Source: Siphonodentalium dalli
Taxonomy: Eukaryota > Mollusca > Scaphopoda > Gadilida > Siphonodentaliidae
Assembly: GCA_032622095.1 (NCBI GenBank)
Contig: CP136062.1
Span: 57,488,420 to 57,552,419, forward strand
Length of the DNA stretch: 64,000 nucleotides
Direction of reading: 5' to 3'
In this document: piece by piece, positions 1 to 10,732 of the stretch
Numbering within the stretch: the first letter of the stretch is position 1
Layout of the letters: each line of letters opens with the position of its first letter
The notes under the pieces: model-generated
Database searches by the model: none
Told to the model about the DNA's origin: nothing
What the model saw: the letters and a program-made list of their open reading frames with translations, nothing else
Translations under genes and position numbers: made by a program

Positions 1-43
1 CCCGATAATTATGCCTATGTTAGTGTACAGATAACACAATTTA

Positions 44-392
44 CAAGGAATCCAACACGATTATTGGTAAGGGAAATTGACAAGGAATCCAACACGAGGG
101 TTGGTAAGGGAGATTGACAAGGATTCCGACACGATGATTGGTAAGGGAGATTGAAATGGAATCCGACACGATGATTGGTAAGGACAATTGACAAGGAATC
201 CAACACGAGGATTTGTACGGGAGATTGACAAGGAATCCATCACGAGAATTGGTAAGGGAGATTGACAAGGAATCCGACACGATGATTGGTAAGGGAGATT
301 GACAAGGAATCCGACACGAGGATTGGTGAGGGAGATTAACAAGGAATCTAACACGATGATTGGTAAGGGAGATTGACAAGGAATCTAACACG
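44..392. repeat. 37-bp minisatellite array, left block
   Basis: About nine head-to-tail copies of a 37-bp unit containing GACAAGGAATCC and GATTGGTAAGGGAGATT. Units differ by point changes. The same family, same orientation, forms the much longer array at 6567-7985. The reading frames across it are low-complexity by-products of the repeat and not genes. Confidence 0.95.
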
Positions 393-879
393 ATAGGATA
401 GGATAAGATAAGTTTATTTACAATATACATACATGAATATCACAAACATATGAACAATAAATACGAATATTTTGTATATTGCACGGGAGTGATAACACCC
501 TACCAGGCTGTCTTCCTGTCACCCCGTTGGCATAGGTATCTCTATAGTGAATGCTTGAAGCTGGCTAATATGTGGGCGGTCATCTCCATGTGAGTGCACA
601 GACAATCATGGCTTGTGAACATAATTATAAAGGGTTTGTTACAGATATTATTTACGTTGATGGGTACCAACCCGGACCATTGCCAGATTTGTTCATAACA
701 ATCGGTTAATGGGTGATGTTTTGCGTGGTCATCGGGGAGGCAATTGAGTGAGGTCATGGGGGAAATCACATGTGGAGATAATTTACAATAGGTTATGCAA
801 CGCATAATACATGTACATATCATGATTGCAGCATTTGTTAGCATGTGAAGTCCGGGCATCCAATATTTTTACATTCACA
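393..879. other. LINE 3' flank, no gene seen
   Basis: Starts with a run of GGATAG/ATAAG and then AT-rich sequence directly beyond the C-terminal end of the broken LINE on the minus strand. It may be that element's 3' untranslated region. I see no coding signal. Confidence 0.4.
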
Positions 880-2020
880 TTTTCAGAATAGTTTTTTATC
901 TTGTATGTATGCAAGTTCTTCCTAAATAGATGTATTGTCTAATGTGTAGTGTGTTCTTTTTTAGATTGTTCCATATTGTGGCGAAAGCATGATGAGGTAG
1001 ATTTTCACTGCAGACAGTTCTTGGTGTTTCTCGGAATATGGGATATGGTTGTCATGAATTTGAGTTAGTTCGCTTTATGAACATCATTTCAAATGATTCA
1101 GGTAGACTGTCATAATACCAGTCATGCATAAAGACTGATGAATGAAGATCGAATATTTTCAAAATATTATCCCCTTTGAAGAGTGGTTCAGTGTGGCTTC
1201 TATACTTTTATTGCATATGGTTCGTAATGCTCGTTTTTGCAGAAGAAATAAGTTCTTCACTTCGGGGACAAGTCCCCAGACCTGAATACCATAAACTAAG
1301 CGGCTTTGGGTCAGAGAATTTTCAGGGCTTTAATCGGGAAAAAATGTTTCACTTTATTAATGCAGCATACAGCGTGTGGAATTTTCTAACAAACTATAGA
1401 TATATGTTTTGTAAAGGTCAAATTATCATCAATATGGATTCCAAGGAATTTTCAAGATTTCCTATTCGATTCAATTCAATGTTGTTCAACTTCATTTTCA
1501 GTGTATTCTATGTTTTGCCGTTGTTTTGTGGGTGGATGAGCATATAGTTACTCTTGTTGATATTTATAGAGAGTTTGTTGCAACAACACCAGTCAAATAT
1601 TTTTCCTAATTCGTTATTGAGATAACTTTGGACTAGGGCTTCATTTTTTCCACTAGTGAAGAGTGTCGAGTCATCGGCATAAGATAAAATGTCCATTGTC
1701 GTCGCATTTGACATATCATTTACATGGGGTACTCCAAATGTATTTTCCCTCAGTTTAGAGGCACTCCCACAGTAGTCAACATATTGGTGTCTTTTGTCTA
1801 GGTAGCTATGAAACCACACCTCTGATGCCATAGTGGTCAAGTTTAGAAAGTAGAATGTCATGACTAATCGTATCGAATGCTTTAGATAGGTCTATGAATA
1901 AAGTAGAATGGCATGACTAATGGTATCGAATGCTTTAGATAGGTCTATGAATAAAGCTAGGGTTGAGTCCCTTGTTGGTTTATCGTCACTCTTTGTCACG
2001 TGGTCTAAAAGATGAATAAT
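880..2020 (-). pseudogene. LINE reverse transcriptase, C-terminal half (CR1/Jockey-like)
   Basis: Minus-strand remains of a non-LTR retrotransposon ORF2. Reverse-transcriptase motif A ([13 protein letters not shown]) lies near 1950, the palm motif SYADDSTLF near 1670, and the segment NKLSININKSNYMLI follows. The C-terminal tail around 890-1150 reads like the usual end of such proteins (IKRTNSNS, ATIWNNL) but in several frames. The stretch between GVP and the YADD motif is shortened, so the conserved QGS/LGP segment is missing. Motif A is duplicated (1859-1964). With 4622-6015 it forms one element split by an insertion. The clade call (CR1/Jockey superfamily rather than L1) rests on the style of the palm motifs and is tentative. 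It cannot encode an active enzyme. Confidence 0.85.
1859..1964. repeat. 53-bp tandem duplication inside RT motif A
   Basis: Two near-identical 53-bp copies begin at 1859 and 1912 (CATGACTAAT then GTATCGAATGC). Each encodes the [13 protein letters not shown] palm motif on the minus strand. 53 is not a multiple of three, so the duplication also shifts the frame. Confidence 0.9.
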
Positions 2021-2770
2021 CAGATGAAATGTTGATAAATAAAAAAGGCGTTTTTGCATTATTTATTTTAAGTAGTTTTGAAAATCACGGTAGAAGGCTG
2101 ATGGGCGATAATTCATGTTGTTATCCTTCATCCCATTTCCTCTCTTCTGATTGGCTGAGAGTGCGTCACATGGCGGGCCGTAAATCACATTGTTATCCTT
2201 CATCCCATTTTCCTCTCTTCTGATTGGCTGAGAGTGCGTCACATGGCGGGCGATAAATCACCATATTACCCTCGAGGGTAACATTGTCTCAGTTATTGAC
2301 CGCAGCTGTTACCAGTAAACATAGAACTACGAAGAACTCACCGCGCAGAGATTCTCTGAAAGCTCTCTAATAATTTCGAAAAACACTGTTTTTATAAACC
2401 CCACTGTTTCATAACAACCGCGAACTGTGGTGTTTGCTAATTTGCATAATTGCGTGTTTTTTTATTTGCAATTAAAGCACGCTATGTATAAATGGTGTTA
2501 TCACAGACACATATCTGTTATAAGGTGTAATATTCATATTGGACCTTTTTATATCAATAATAAAGACCGTGGGACAAATAGATAAACCTAATTTATCACA
2601 TAATTCGGCCATAAAAGCAGTTTCATAATTATCGGTAATAGACACGTTTAATATCAGCGCGTGCGATGACGTCACGGCGTTCTTAAATAACTTGCGATCG
2701 CTGTAGTTTATGATTGTTGTTTTTGATGAATATTTCGCGTTGCTTCGGGTTTATTTGAACATGTGATAAA

Positions 2771-2920
2771 AGGTATCTCACACTCGTCCTATTTTATACG
2801 TAATTTATCAACCTCGTCCTCTAAATTCTATTTGAGCCTCGGTAAACCTCGGCTCAAATCGAATTTAGTGAACTCGGTTGATAAATTCCGTATAAAATAG
2901 AAACTCATGTGAGATCCTCT
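2771..2920. repeat. 150-bp long inverted repeat
   Basis: Near-palindrome. The left arm begins GGTATCTCACACTCGTC and contains ATTTTATACG..AATTTATCAAC. The right arm carries their reverse complements and ends GTGAGATCCTC. It is present only in the first of the two tandem copies, so it behaves like an independent foldback MITE. Confidence 0.85.
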
Positions 2921-3491
2921 ATTTATGTAGTTGGTATGATGCAGACAATTGCACATACGATGTACATACGTTACAACTACGTTTATGTACTAGATCAAAT
3001 AGCCACTCTTTGCTGTTTATCAATTGATTATTTCTTTTCTTCAATAAATTCATCAGACTTCAGAGAATACCCGTATGTTGCGTAACGATCTGTGAAAGAT
3101 GTCAATTTCTTTTTGCACTACTACAACGTGTTAGTTCCACATTTTAGCATTCTGGAAATTAACACGTCTGTCGGCGTCTTCACGCTCATTTGAAACGAAA
3201 CCGAACATTTCGCTGCATGGCTACTCAACTTCGAAATTGCTTTACTCCTCTTTCCGTGAACCGATTTCGACAATGCAACCAGCAAACTGACCGGAGAATA
3301 TCTGCGCAAATGACGAGTCTGTTAATTGATCCAGATTATAAATGTTTTATTTTCTAAATAGCGATGATTCCAATATAAAATTAACTTTTCGAACTGGATT
3401 AAAGAATATATGCGCGCATTTATGCCTGCTATTAAGGAGGTTCGTGTGTACCCCATTGTCAGATAACAAAACAGTTATCACCCTTGTTTTC

Positions 3492-3602
3492 GTGAGACAC
3501 GGGGATTTGTCGCCGCTCTCGACCTGGAATGTCACCCTCGGGCCTGGCGGCCTTCGGGTGACATTCTAGGTCTCGAGCGGGCGACAAATCCCCGTGTCTC
3601 AC
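3492..3602. repeat. 111-bp palindrome, copy 1
   Basis: Arms GTGAGACACGGGGATTTGTC.. and ..GACAAATCCCCGTGTCTCAC flank an inner GTCACCCTCGGGCC/GGCCTTCGGGTGAC hairpin. The GC-rich palindrome sits in AT-rich DNA. Confidence 0.9.
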
Positions 3603-4524
3603 TCAATCGCGGGCGATAACTGTATATTATTACCCTCGAGGGTAACATTGTCTCAGTTATTGACCGCTCAGCTGTTATCAGTAATCATAGAACCACGAAG
3701 AACTCAACGTGCAGAGATTCTCCGACAGCTCTGTAATAATTTCGAAAGACACTGTTTTTATAAACCCCACTGTTTCATAACAACCGCGAACTGTGGTGTT
3801 TGCTAATTTGCATAATTGTGTGTTTTTTTATTTTCAATTAAAGCACGCTATGTATAAATGGTGTTATCATAGACACAAATCCGTTATAAGGTGTAATGTT
3901 CCTATTGGACATTTTTATATCAATAATAAAGACCGTGGGACAAATAGATAAACCTTATTATGCAGTTGGTATGTGCTGCAGACAATTGCACATACGGTGT
4001 ACATACGTTACAGCTACGTTTATGTACTAGATCAAATAGCCACTCTTTGCTGTTTATCAATTGACAATTTCTTTTCTTCAATACAATTCTTCAGAAAATA
4101 CCCGTATGTTGCGTAACAATATGTGACACATGTCAATTTCTTTTTGCACTACTATACAACGTGTTAGTTTCACATTTTAGCATTCTGGAACTTAACACGT
4201 CTGTCGGTGTCTTCACGCTCATTTGAAAAGAAACCGAACATTTCGCTGCATGGCTACTCGACTTCGAAATTGCTTTATTCCTCTTTCCTTGAACCGATTT
4301 CCACCATGCAACCTGCAAACTGACCGGATATTGCTGCGCAAATGACGGGTCTGTTAATTGATCCAGATTATGAATGTTTTATTTTCTAAATAGCGATGAT
4401 TCCAACATAAAATTAACTTTTCGAACTGGATTAAAGAATATATGCGCACATTTATGCCTGCTATTAAGGATGTTCGTGTGTACTCCTTTGTAAGATAACA
4501 AAACAGTTATCACCCTTGTTTTCG

Positions 4525-4594
4525 TGAGACACGGGGATTTGTCGCCGCTCTCGACCTGGAATGTCTCGAGCGGGCGACAAATCCCCGTGTCTCG
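4525..4594. repeat. Shortened copy of the palindrome
   Basis: Same arms as 3492-3602 (GTGAGACACGGGGATTTGTC and its complement) but the inner GTCACCCTCGGG hairpin is deleted. This is the usual replication-slippage outcome at a hairpin. Confidence 0.9.
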
Positions 4595-4621
4595 CTCAAT
4601 CGCGGGCGATAACTGTATAAT

Positions 4622-6015
4622 ATCATTCGAGTTAGTGGTTTTGGGGGCGGGGATTACTTTTGAGATTTTCATTTTTGATGGTACAATTCCTTGTTCGAAC
4701 GACAGGTTAAATATACGTTTCAGTGCCGGGGCTATGTGAACAATTATCTGTTTCATAAGTTCGGTCGATATGCCATTAAAATCCTTACTCCTTTTTCCTT
4801 TCATAGAGTAGCAAGTTAAGATCACTTCCTGAATTGATGTTGGATTAATTATAAATTCATTTGTTCGTCTATTTCGGAGGTAATCAGAAAAGTATGTATC
4901 AGGTTCATTATTAATAAGATTACTGGTATTGCGTCCAATGTTCGAAAAGTAGTCATTAAATGTTTCTGCTATTATATAATGGTCTGTTAATTCTTTACCG
5001 TTTTATGAACATTGGCTACGGTGGGTCGTTGCATTCACGTTACTATTCATTGCGTTTTTAAAGAATTTTCCACGTGTTTTTAATGTTATCATTATTTTGT
5101 TCTTTGTTCAAATATGTCGCAATAATATAAGTTTGTGCTTTTCCTGATTAGTTTGTTATATAGTTGCCTATATCTTAAGTATGTATTTTTATTTATTGAA
5201 GTCGGCGAATTAAGTTTACGACAATACAGTTGTTGTTTGGTTATTGATGATTTGATTAGTCCTGGTGTCATCCAAGGTTGGCGCTTTATAAAAAATTTGG
5301 GGACTTTCCGAGTGATAATTGGAAAAGCTAAGTCATGGACGGTCATATATATGTCTAAGAACAATTCATGTGCTTGGTCCGCTGAATTACTGGTAAGGGC
5401 AGAATTTAATTTACATGATTTTTGAATTTTGAGGTTTTTGAATATATTAACATTTTCGGGGCAATATATTCTGTACATGGCTTTATCAGTAGGAGGGTTG
5501 GCTAATTTATGCCTATTTGATTCCGAGAGAAATATACCAAAGTGGTCAGAAATGTCGCATGTAAGTATAGCTGTTTGGAGGTCATCTCGTATATTGTTGG
5601 TGTATATATGATATGTAAGGGTGGCCGAGTATTCTGTCATTCTGGTTGGTTTCGTAATCATTGGCACAAATCCTCTCGTGAAGACATTATTTATGAATTC
5701 GTTTGTTTTCGCGTGAGTCTCGAAGTTCAGTAGATCAATATTGAGGTCACCGATTATATAAGACTTATGCTTTTTTAGTTTTTCCAAAATATTATCGAAT
5801 TTGTTCATAAATTTATTCATGTCTGCTTTTGGTGCTGTATTCGATCGGTATATGCATACTATTACACAATCATCATTCGCTCCTTTATTGATTTCGACAA
5901 ATAATGTTTCTATTACGTGTGGAATAAATATTGTTAGGTCTGGCCTGTGTTTATAAGTTAAGTTGTCCCTAATATATATACCAACACCACATCTGCCATC
6001 GTCGTCATCAGGCCG
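4622..6015 (-). pseudogene. LINE endonuclease and RT N-terminus (same element as 880-2020)
   Basis: The minus strand encodes an apurinic/apyrimidinic endonuclease domain: GRCGVGIYIRDN near 5975, IGDLNIDLLNF near 5750 and ISDHFGIF near 5560. A linker follows, then the start of a reverse transcriptase (KGKRSKDFNGISTELMK, near 4800), running off at about 4622 into the palindromic insertion. The largest open piece is 242 aa (5092-5820). A frame break lies between the linker and the RT start (about 4830-5090). The order EN-linker-RT on one strand, continued at 2020, shows one LINE cut in two. The N-terminal end and 5' UTR are not recognisable beyond 6015. Confidence 0.85.
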
Positions 6016-6566
6016 GGATTTGAATTATATCGGGTGATATCCGGCTAGTTGACTACACACACATATGTCTGTGAATCTGTCTGTCGTATTTTAAAAATAA
6101 GTTTCTCTGTCAGATGAATTATTTCAAGTTCCAGCAGTGCATAATTTTATAAATGAGTGATATACTTAGTAAAGTGAGGGTTAAACAAATGCATATTAAC
6201 ATATTATATACACACAAGAGCAAACAAACAAAATTCTAAGATATATATAGAGCGCACATTGAACATAGTTATAAACGAATGCAGAGACTCAAAGAGATAT
6301 ATACAAAGCCAGATAATATTTGTCAGCATTTAATATTAACCATGTATATACTGGGAATGTAGATGTATATGTTTTAAGTAACCAGTTTATCGAGACGCCG
6401 TCTATGTGTACACAGTTTGGCATTTATTTCTGGTCCTTACTGTACCGTACTAATTCTTTACGTTGTCGTATCAAAATATTAGGACTGTTACGTCACTGGT
6501 TCTCTGCAGGCGCACGTGTTTTTCTTGCTGTGTGTTTTGTCGATTTCAAAGGTGAGAAGAGGGAAT
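6016..6566. other. Spacer, no gene seen
   Basis: AT-rich sequence between the LINE endonuclease and the second minisatellite block. It may include decayed LINE 5' sequence. Nothing recognisable. Confidence 0.4.
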
Positions 6567-7985
6567 GATTGGTAAGGAATCCGATACGATGATTGGTAAG
6601 GGGGTTGACAAGGAATCTAACTCGATGATTTGTAAGGGGGGTTGACAAGGAATCTAACACGATAATTGGTAAGGGGGTTGACAAGGAATCTAACTCGATG
6701 ATTGGTAAGGGGGTTGACAAGGAATCTAACACGATGATTGGTAAGGGGGGGTTGACAAGGAATCTAACTCGATGATTGGTAAGGGGGTTGACAAGGAATC
6801 TAACTCGATGATTGGTAAGGGGGTTGACAAGGAATCTAACTCGATGATTTGTAAGGGGGGTTGACAAGGAATCTAACTCGATGATTGGTAAGGGGGTTGA
6901 CAAGGAATCTAACACGATGATTGGTAAGGGGGTTGACAAGGAATCTAACACCATGATTGATAAGGGAGATTGACAAGGAATCTAACTCGATGATTGGTAA
7001 GGGGGTTGACAAGGAATCTAACACGATGATTGGTAAGGGAGATTGACAAGGAATCTAACTCGATGATTGGTAAGGGGGTTGACAAGGAATCTAACACGAT
7101 GATTGGTAAGGGAGATTGACAAGGAATCTAACACGATGATTGGTAAGGGGGTTGACAAGGAATCTAACTCGATGATTGGTAAAGGGGTTGACAAGGAATC
7201 TAACTCGATGATTGGTAAGGGGGTTGACAAGGAATCTAACACGATGATTGGTAAGGGGGTTGACAAGGAATCTAACACCATGATTGATAAGGGAGATTGA
7301 CAAGGAATCTAACACGATGATTGGTAAGGGGGTTGACAAGGAATCTAACACGATGATTTGTAAGGGGGGTTGACAAGGAATCTAACTCGATGATTGGTAA
7401 GGGGGTTGACAAGGAATCTAACTCGATGATTGGTAAGGGGGTTGACAAGGAATCTAACACGATGATTGGTAAGGGGGTTGACAAGGAATCTAACACCATG
7501 ATTGATAAGGGAGATTGACAAGGAATCTAACACGATGATTGGTAAGGGAGATTGACAATGAATCTAACAATGGATATTTAACACGATGATTGGTACAGGA
7601 GATTGACAAGGCATTTAACACGAGGATTGGTAAGGGAGATTGACAAGGCATCTATCACGGTGATTGGTAAGGGAGATTGACAAGGAATCCGACACGATGA
7701 TTGGTAAGTGGGGTTGACAAGGAATATAACACGATGATTGGTAAGGGAGATTGACAATGCATTCATCACGAGGATTGGTAAGGGAGATTGACAAGGAATC
7801 TAACACAATGATTGGTTAGGGAGATTGACAAGGACTCTAACACGATGATTGGTAAGGGAGATTGACAATGAATCTAACACGATGATTGGTAAGGGAGATT
7901 GACAATGAATCTAACAATGGATATTTAACACGATGATTGGTACAGGAGATTGACAAGGCATTTAACACGAGGTTTGGTACGGGAG
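6567..7985. repeat. 36/37-bp minisatellite array, right block
   Basis: About 38 copies of the unit seen at 44-392. Two subtypes alternate: a 36-bp unit with GGGGGTTGACAAGG and a 37-bp unit with GGGAGATTGACAAGG. The 36-bp type dominates 6590-7500 and the 37-bp type the flank from 7500 on. Larger blocks of several units are repeated (compare 6900-7100 with 7240-7340 and 7470-7550), so there is higher-order structure. A degenerate copy set (AATGGATATTTAACACGATG) occurs twice near 7567 and 7914. Confidence 0.95.
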
Positions 7986-8080
7986 GCAATGACTCAGTAT
8001 GAATGGCCATTGTCTGAAAAGTGCTTGCTTCGGTGTGATTGAACATATACCCATGTTTTCATCGAAATGGTTTTCATCGA

Positions 8081-8524
8081 AATGGCCAGGTATTGATAGT
8101 AATGGCCATGTATTGATAGTAATGGCCAAGTATTGATAGTAGTGGCCAGGTATTGATAGTAATGAACAGGTATTGATAGTAATTGCCAGGTATTGATAGT
8201 AGTGGCCATGTATTGATGGTATTGGCCACGTATTGATAGTGATGGCCAGGTATTGATAGTAATGGCCAGGTATTGATAGTAATGGCCATGTATTGATAGT
8301 AATGGCCATGTATTGATATTATTGGCCATGTATTGATAGTAATGGCCATGTATTGATAGTAATGGCCATGTATTGATAGTAATGGCCATGTATTGATAGT
8401 AATGGCCATGTATTGATAGTAATGGCCAGGTATTGATAGTAATGGCCAGGTATTGATAGTAATGGCCAGGTATTGATAGTAATGGCCAGGTATTGATAGT
8501 AGTGGCCATGTATTGATAGTAATG
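8081..8524. repeat. 20-bp minisatellite
   Basis: About 22 copies of AATGGCCATGTATTGATAGT and its G variant (CCAGG), without spacers. Open frames through it are repeat artefacts. Confidence 0.97.
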
Positions 8525-8574
8525 ACACAGTGAGATGTCCCTCAACTATTATCAAGCTTGAAAATCGGTCCCGA

Positions 8575-8650
8575 TGTTCGCCCATGTCGGGGTTTGAACC
8601 CGTGTCAACGTCGTCTAGCACAGGCTGCCACCCATGTAAAGGTTGGTTGC
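8575..8650 (-). other. Possible tRNA-like (SINE head) sequence
   Basis: On the minus strand a B-box-like GGGTTCAAACCCC (near 8590) follows about 40 nt after TGGCAGCCTGTGC, which resembles an A box weakly. This is the layout of a tRNA-derived SINE head. No clear acceptor stem is visible. Confidence 0.25.
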
Positions 8651-8680
8651 TCGTTAGTCATTAACCATATAATTACTGAC

Positions 8681-9017
8681 CTTTTCTATCTGATGTGATG
8701 TAGTATCTATAATCGTCTGCTGATGCGACCATCTGACCTTCACTCAATGCAGCATCCACGAGTAGGAAACTTCCGGTCTGCGCACTGAAAAACAGCGACA
8801 CGCAAGCAGGTTCCGAGACACAAAAAACCGAACACTCAGGTTTGCTTCTGGCCGAGAGAGAAGACACATAATTGTTCGTTGATTTCCATCGATATGATGT
8901 TCTCTTAAAATTCATACACAGGTTTCCCGGTACAGAAATGAAGAAAAGAATCAGCAAGAACGAAACGAAATCCTGATAAGCTGTATTAAGAGTCATGTCC
9001 TTTACAGTTGTTCGCAA
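8681..9017 (-). CDS. Probable first exon of a secreted PAN/apple-like protein (partial)
   Basis: The minus-strand exon encodes a hydrophobic N-terminal segment (FVSFLLILFFISVPG) typical of a signal peptide. A cysteine-spaced segment follows: C..F, then SKPECSVFCVSEPACVSLFF near residues 60-80, the pattern of a PAN/apple module. Translation can start at 9017 or at a second Met seven codons later, which leaves a better-placed signal peptide. The exon probably ends at 8681, where AAAAG|GTCAGT gives a good splice donor; reading through hits a stop two codons later. A TATA box sits upstream at about 9180. Later exons were not found, so they may lie outside this window. The PAN assignment is by cysteine pattern only. 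No frameshift or stop interrupts it. Confidence 0.5.
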
Positions 9018-9154
9018 TTACATACTTATGTGTCCACCATCGGTCTGTTCTTAACGCAATCCTTCGTCTGATGTCTTTCTGTGGCGATGGGTAAAAAACG
9101 GGGTATTGGCAACTGCGATTGTTCGACGGACACCGTCGACAAGCTTCTACACTA

Positions 9155-9190
9155 AGACTGGTGCGTGATATACGGGCTAAATATATACTG
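9155..9190 (-). promoter_or_regulatory. TATA box and initiator upstream of the 9.0 kb exon
   Basis: On the minus strand CAGTATATATTTAG (9190-9177) is followed 29 nt later by CCAGTCTT, an initiator-like start around 9159. The spacing fits a pol II core promoter. The predicted 5' UTR would be about 140 nt. Confidence 0.45.
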
Positions 9191-9546
9191 TTTATGGTAA
9201 AAGGATAGTCAGAAGGAGCAGCTAAAAATGATACAAGCAGCGGACGCGGTACGGGAAACAGAAAGCTTCAATAAACCCACGAACTTCCGGAAAAGTATAT
9301 CTTTGGCCAAGGATCAGCTGGTTAGCGGAATGTTCGCAGAAGATCGATTTAGGAATGAATACACAACTTCCTGTTTTTGTTTTAATCGAAGTATTCCCAT
9401 ATATGGCAATCTTAGAAAAAGCAACGTTATTAATCAATATGGTGCGGCCAAAAAGAGCCCATCCAGTTATTAAGGATTGCATTGACATACGTCTCGCTCT
9501 TAAAGATGGATTATCTCTTTGTAAACATGTACTATATAGTTACCGG

Positions 9547-9970
9547 GGTATAAAATATTATATTTGAATCGAAGACTCCTGTCCGGAAATGCTTCTATCG
9601 ATTAATATTAATTTTATTTCGAATATTTTCTGGTCTTAAAATGTGTGTTTGTTCAACTAACGAACAATAGTAGTTACTGTTAACAGATACCAGAAATTTT
9701 ATTGTACAATTTTGTCACAAATAAACGTTAATTATACTCATTGTCGCTTATATCTGTGGAACAATACAATCAATCTGGGACAGTTGACTTTCGGTGCTTA
9801 GCCATAGGGACAGCCCAGTGCTCTACATCGCAATATGGTATCATCCGAATGGTCAGTTCTAAAAATAGACACATAAACGGTCCTGATTTAATATTCGAAA
9901 TAAAATCAATATTAATTGATAGAAGCTTCTCCGGACAGGGGTCTTCAGTTCATATCTATTATTTTATACC
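9547..9970. repeat. 424-bp element with about 80-bp terminal inverted repeats
   Basis: The left arm reads GGTATAAAATATTATATTTG.. with CCTGTCCGGAAATGCTTCTA. The right arm carries the imperfect complement, including TAGAAGCTTCTCCGGACAGG and TTATTTTATACC. No coding capacity. A non-autonomous MITE is likely. No convincing target-site duplication was seen. Confidence 0.7.
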
Positions 9971-10288
9971 GACGCAACTATTTAAAATTTGATATTTAAA
10001 GAGATAATCCACCTTTAAAGCAATAGGTATTCCTACATAATTAGGTACTGAACTTGTCCCGTACCAAATTGTTTTTGTTTTTGTTTTTTTTTAATGTTTA
10101 TTGAAGAATCACAGTGAGGAAAGTCATATACAAAATAGTCAATGGAATTTATATTTGTATACAGGTATGGCATTCCTCGCGTTCACACATTTATCTTTCT
10201 TACTGAACGCACTCTCTTGGCTCACAACACTCGCTCACCAGTGGTATAAAATTATATAATAAATAAATATATGCATATGAGTAGTATT

Positions 10289-10377
10289 GGCGGATACTCT
10301 GGCGCACCCCTCGCTCGTCGACACTCTGGCCCATGGGCCAGAGTGTCGACGTGCGAGGGGTGGACCAGAGTGCCGCC
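10289..10377. repeat. 89-bp hairpin with perfect 34-bp palindromic core
   Basis: The core at 10317-10350 (GTCGACACTCTGGCCC and its complement) is a perfect palindrome. The arms continue imperfectly to 44 bp each (GGCGG..ACTCTGG..CACCCCTCGC). It lies just left of the Polinton end genes. Confidence 0.9.
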
Positions 10378-10460
10378 CAGGGTCGGGCACGTCGGTCCAG
10401 ATGTTGTGTTAGATTCCAAAGAGTAAGGTGGGCGCTTCGAATGGGTTTTTGACAGAAAAG

Positions 10461-10597
10461 AGCATAATTTACTAATGTATCGTTTTTTTGTCTCGGATTG
10501 TAATGACAGTGTGGTAAGCGAAGGGCGTCCCCCTTCGCTGGACGCACTGAACTTAAAATAATACCGAGAAAAAATCGAGGCATTAGTAAATTGTGCT
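10461..10597. repeat. 137-bp inverted repeat
   Basis: Arms AGCATAATTTACTAATG.. and ..CATTAGTAAATTGTGCT enclose TCTCGG/CCGAGA. It is followed at 10629-10650 by a short palindrome (GTCTTCGAATAAATTCGAAG). Together with 10289-10377 these make a cluster of foldbacks at the outer edge of the Polinton region. Confidence 0.75.
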
Positions 10598-10680
10598 ACT
10601 TTACCAGTGCATTTTTAACAAAAGCGAAAGTCTTCGAATAAATTCGAAGACGCTAGCGCTGTGAAATATACATGCAAGAG

Positions 10681-10724
10681 TCATCTTTTAGCAGGTTTTG
10701 GGTGGCCCTGAAAAGGGCCGTTTT
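10681..10724 (-). terminator. Histone-type mRNA 3' processing signal, gene at 10733
   Basis: On the minus strand, 13 nt after the stop codon, lies AAAAC, then a perfect 6-bp stem with 4-nt loop GGCCCT-TTTC-AGGGCC (10719-10704), then ACCCA. About 13 nt further is the purine-rich CTAAAAGATGA (10691-10681), where the U7-pairing histone downstream element belongs. This matches the metazoan replication-dependent histone 3' end in stem, loop, flanks and spacing. No AATAAA lies near. Confidence 0.85.
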
Positions 10725-10732
10725 ATGTCAGA

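Larger units (their letters stand above)
2025..4620. mobile_element. Insertion made of two tandem copies of a palindrome-bearing element
   Basis: This segment interrupts the LINE. Coding sequence stops at about 4622 on one side and resumes at about 2020 on the other. It holds two direct copies of a unit: about 2247-3609 and about 3610-4612. Each starts near GCGGGCGATAA, passes through CTCGAGGGTAACATTG, and ends with a long palindrome. The first copy has about 340 extra bases (roughly 2600-2930) that include a separate palindrome. No transposase is visible. It is best described as non-autonomous foldback-type DNA. The LINE lacks about 45 codons at the junction, so insertion came with a deletion or the copies rearranged later. 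Confidence 0.7.

Noticed and set aside
1176-1547. Plus-strand frame of 123 codons with a hydrophobic start
   Set aside because: No family motif, and it lies over the LINE C-terminal region on the other strand. Treated as chance.
6567-7985. Open frames of 60-150 codons with repeats such as LVNPLTNHRVRF on both strands
   Set aside because: They are translations of a 36/37-bp minisatellite in which few stops occur. No start context, no non-repeat domain.
9228-9488. Overlapping frames of 81 and 88 codons on both strands
   Set aside because: No recognisable motif on either strand and no promoter or splice support.
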